In this document: piece after piece, positions 63,240-64,000 of the stretch
Layout: the number at the start of each line of letters is the position of its first letter
How positions within the stretch are numbered: position 1 is the stretch's first letter
Assembly (NCBI RefSeq): GCF_020165495.1
Contig: NZ_JAIUIE010000012.1
Coordinates: forward strand, 1-64,000
Source of the DNA: Mesorhizobium sp. BR1-1-16
GTDB taxonomy: Bacteria > Pseudomonadota > Alphaproteobacteria > Rhizobiales > Kaistiaceae
Length of the DNA: 64,000 nucleotides
Direction: 5' to 3'
Notes under the pieces: generated by a model
Told to the model about the DNA's origin: nothing
Database searches by the model: none
What the model saw: the letters and a program-made list of their open reading frames with translations, nothing else
Translations under genes and position numbers: made by a program

Positions 63240-63997
63240 TTCCCATCGACGATCTTCTCATCGAGCCCGGCCGCCGCGACGCGGTCGAGTATCTCGAACG
63301 CATCAACACGACGACGCGCGGTGTTGCCGTGCTCGACGCGCTGGCGGAAATGATCGAGCGCGCCGGCCTCGGGGTCGGCGACCGGATTCCGCCCGAGCTG
63401 TCGCTCGCGGAAAAGCTCGGCGTCGGGCGGACGACGATCCGTGAGGCGCTCAACCGCTGGGAAGGGCTCGGCATCATCCGCCGACGTCGCGGCGCCGGCA
63501 CCTTCCTCGTCGCGCGCGTTCCCTCCTCGAAGGGTCATGCCCCGACGATGATCCGCCTCGAGGGCGAAGCGCTGCTGCGCCTGATGGAAGTGAGACGGGC
63601 GCTCGAAAGCGACGTCGTGCGCAAGGCGGCGGTGAATGCCAGTGCGGCCCAGCGGCGTGAGATCTCGCGCCTTTGCGACATCCTGATCGACGACGTCGAT
63701 GCGCGCCGCCCCTGGCGCAAGGCCGACGCGGCCTTTCACGGCGCTATCTACGACGCCTCCGGCAATCCGATGTTCGGGCAGATCCTCCTGAGCCTCGATC
63801 ACGCGCTGGAACGCTCGGCGGAATCGCCGTTTGGCCGCGATGGTTTCGGCATCGCCTCGTTCCCGCCGCACCGGACGCTCGCCGACGCGATCCTCGACAG
63901 CGACGCGGACGCGGCCGTCGCGGCGATCAACCATATCCTCGACATCGTCGAGGGCGAGATCCGCGCCGTCATCGCCGGCGATCCCTCCCTCGCCTGA
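63236..63997 (+). CDS. FadR-type GntR regulator of the second Opp-type operon
   Basis: A 253-residue protein. GntR winged helix at about 35-105 (GDRIPPELSLAEKLGVGRTT, IREALNRWEGLGII, RRRGAGTFLV) and an FCD domain after it (LLRLMEVRRALESDVVRKAA, DAAFHGAIYDASGN, PHRTLADAILDSD). GTG start overlapping the aminotransferase stop. Being the last gene of the operon, it probably regulates its own unit. It ends 3 bp before the window edge. Confidence 0.9.
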   Translation: MIPIDDLLIEPGRRDAVEYLERINTTTRGVAVLDALAEMIERAGLGVGDRIPPELSLAEKLGVGRTTIREALNRWEGLGIIRRRRGAGTFLVARVPSSKGHAPTMIRLEGEALLRLMEVRRALESDVVRKAAVNASAAQRREISRLCDILIDDVDARRPWRKADAAFHGAIYDASGNPMFGQILLSLDHALERSAESPFGRDGFGIASFPPHRTLADAILDSDADAAVAAINHILDIVEGEIRAVIAGDPSLA

Positions 63998-64000
63998 AGC

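Noticed and set aside
1-64000. CRISPR arrays, tRNA/rRNA genes, insertion sequences, phage genes, toxin-antitoxin pairs, biosynthetic megasynthases
   Set aside because: Scanned by eye on both strands; no repeat-spacer arrays, transposase or integrase motifs, or other such signatures were seen. Weak tRNA-like folds could still be missed without a covariance search.

Overview
The window is a GC-rich, gene-dense stretch of a bacterial chromosome or large replicon. It reads as an alphaproteobacterium, most likely of the order Hyphomicrobiales (Rhizobiales). The reasons are many ABC uptake systems, FadR-type GntR regulators, acid-sugar dehydratases, GGAAC-type candidate general-stress promoters and many 4-nt ATGA/GTGA gene overlaps. 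No rRNA, tRNA, IS element, prophage or CRISPR array was seen. The genus cannot be fixed from this sequence alone.

Layout. 1-702: 5' part of a secreted glycine-rich surface protein (minus strand), divergent from a winged-helix/TPR regulator (956-2578). 2643-10037: minus-strand block with an MFS carrier, a CUT2-type sugar ABC system (binding protein, double ATPase, two permeases) and a TIM-barrel sugar isomerase/epimerase. 10483-16811: plus-strand unit with a polar amino-acid ABC system, an isonitrile-synthase (DIT1/PvcA) family protein, an atypical ROK protein and a FadR-type regulator in a chain of 4-nt overlaps, then a GlcN6P-isomerase-like protein. 16935-20894: minus-strand CUT1 sugar ABC system plus an RraA/HMG-aldolase-like protein. 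21744-26068: FadR-type regulator, aldo/keto reductase, enolase-superfamily dehydratase and NAD-dependent uronate-dehydrogenase-like protein. The CUT1 operon and the reductase share a nearly identical promoter/operator.

26369-32351 is an accessory and stress block: zinc alcohol dehydrogenase, membrane protein, Crp/Fnr regulator, receiver-only response regulator, KGG-like tandem-repeat protein, NasT-like protein lacking its ANTAR domain, GST-like protein, and a DUF1801-type protein with a small partner. 32536-49368 is a large sugar-acid region: GntR regulator, two enolase-superfamily dehydratases, UxuA-like mannonate dehydratase (reverse), then a plus-strand run with a five-gene Opp-type ABC system, a second UxuA-like protein, an epimerase/dehydrogenase, a ManD-type dehydratase, an RraA-like aldolase, a DgoD-like dehydratase and an SMP-30 lactonase. 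49625-54072: two-gene RND efflux pump. 54100-56394: stress genes, including a manganese catalase fused to a DUF892 (YciE/YciF-like) domain. 56616-63997: a second Opp-type ABC operon ending in a class V aminotransferase and a FadR-type regulator.

How it works together (inference): the cell imports sugars, sugar acids or oligouronides through three sugar-type systems. Lactonase, dehydrogenases and at least five enolase-type plus two UxuA-type dehydratases would turn them into 2-keto-3-deoxy acids, and RraA-like aldolases could cleave those. The amino-acid/PvcA-like/ROK operon is the least ordinary unit and the best candidate for undescribed biology.
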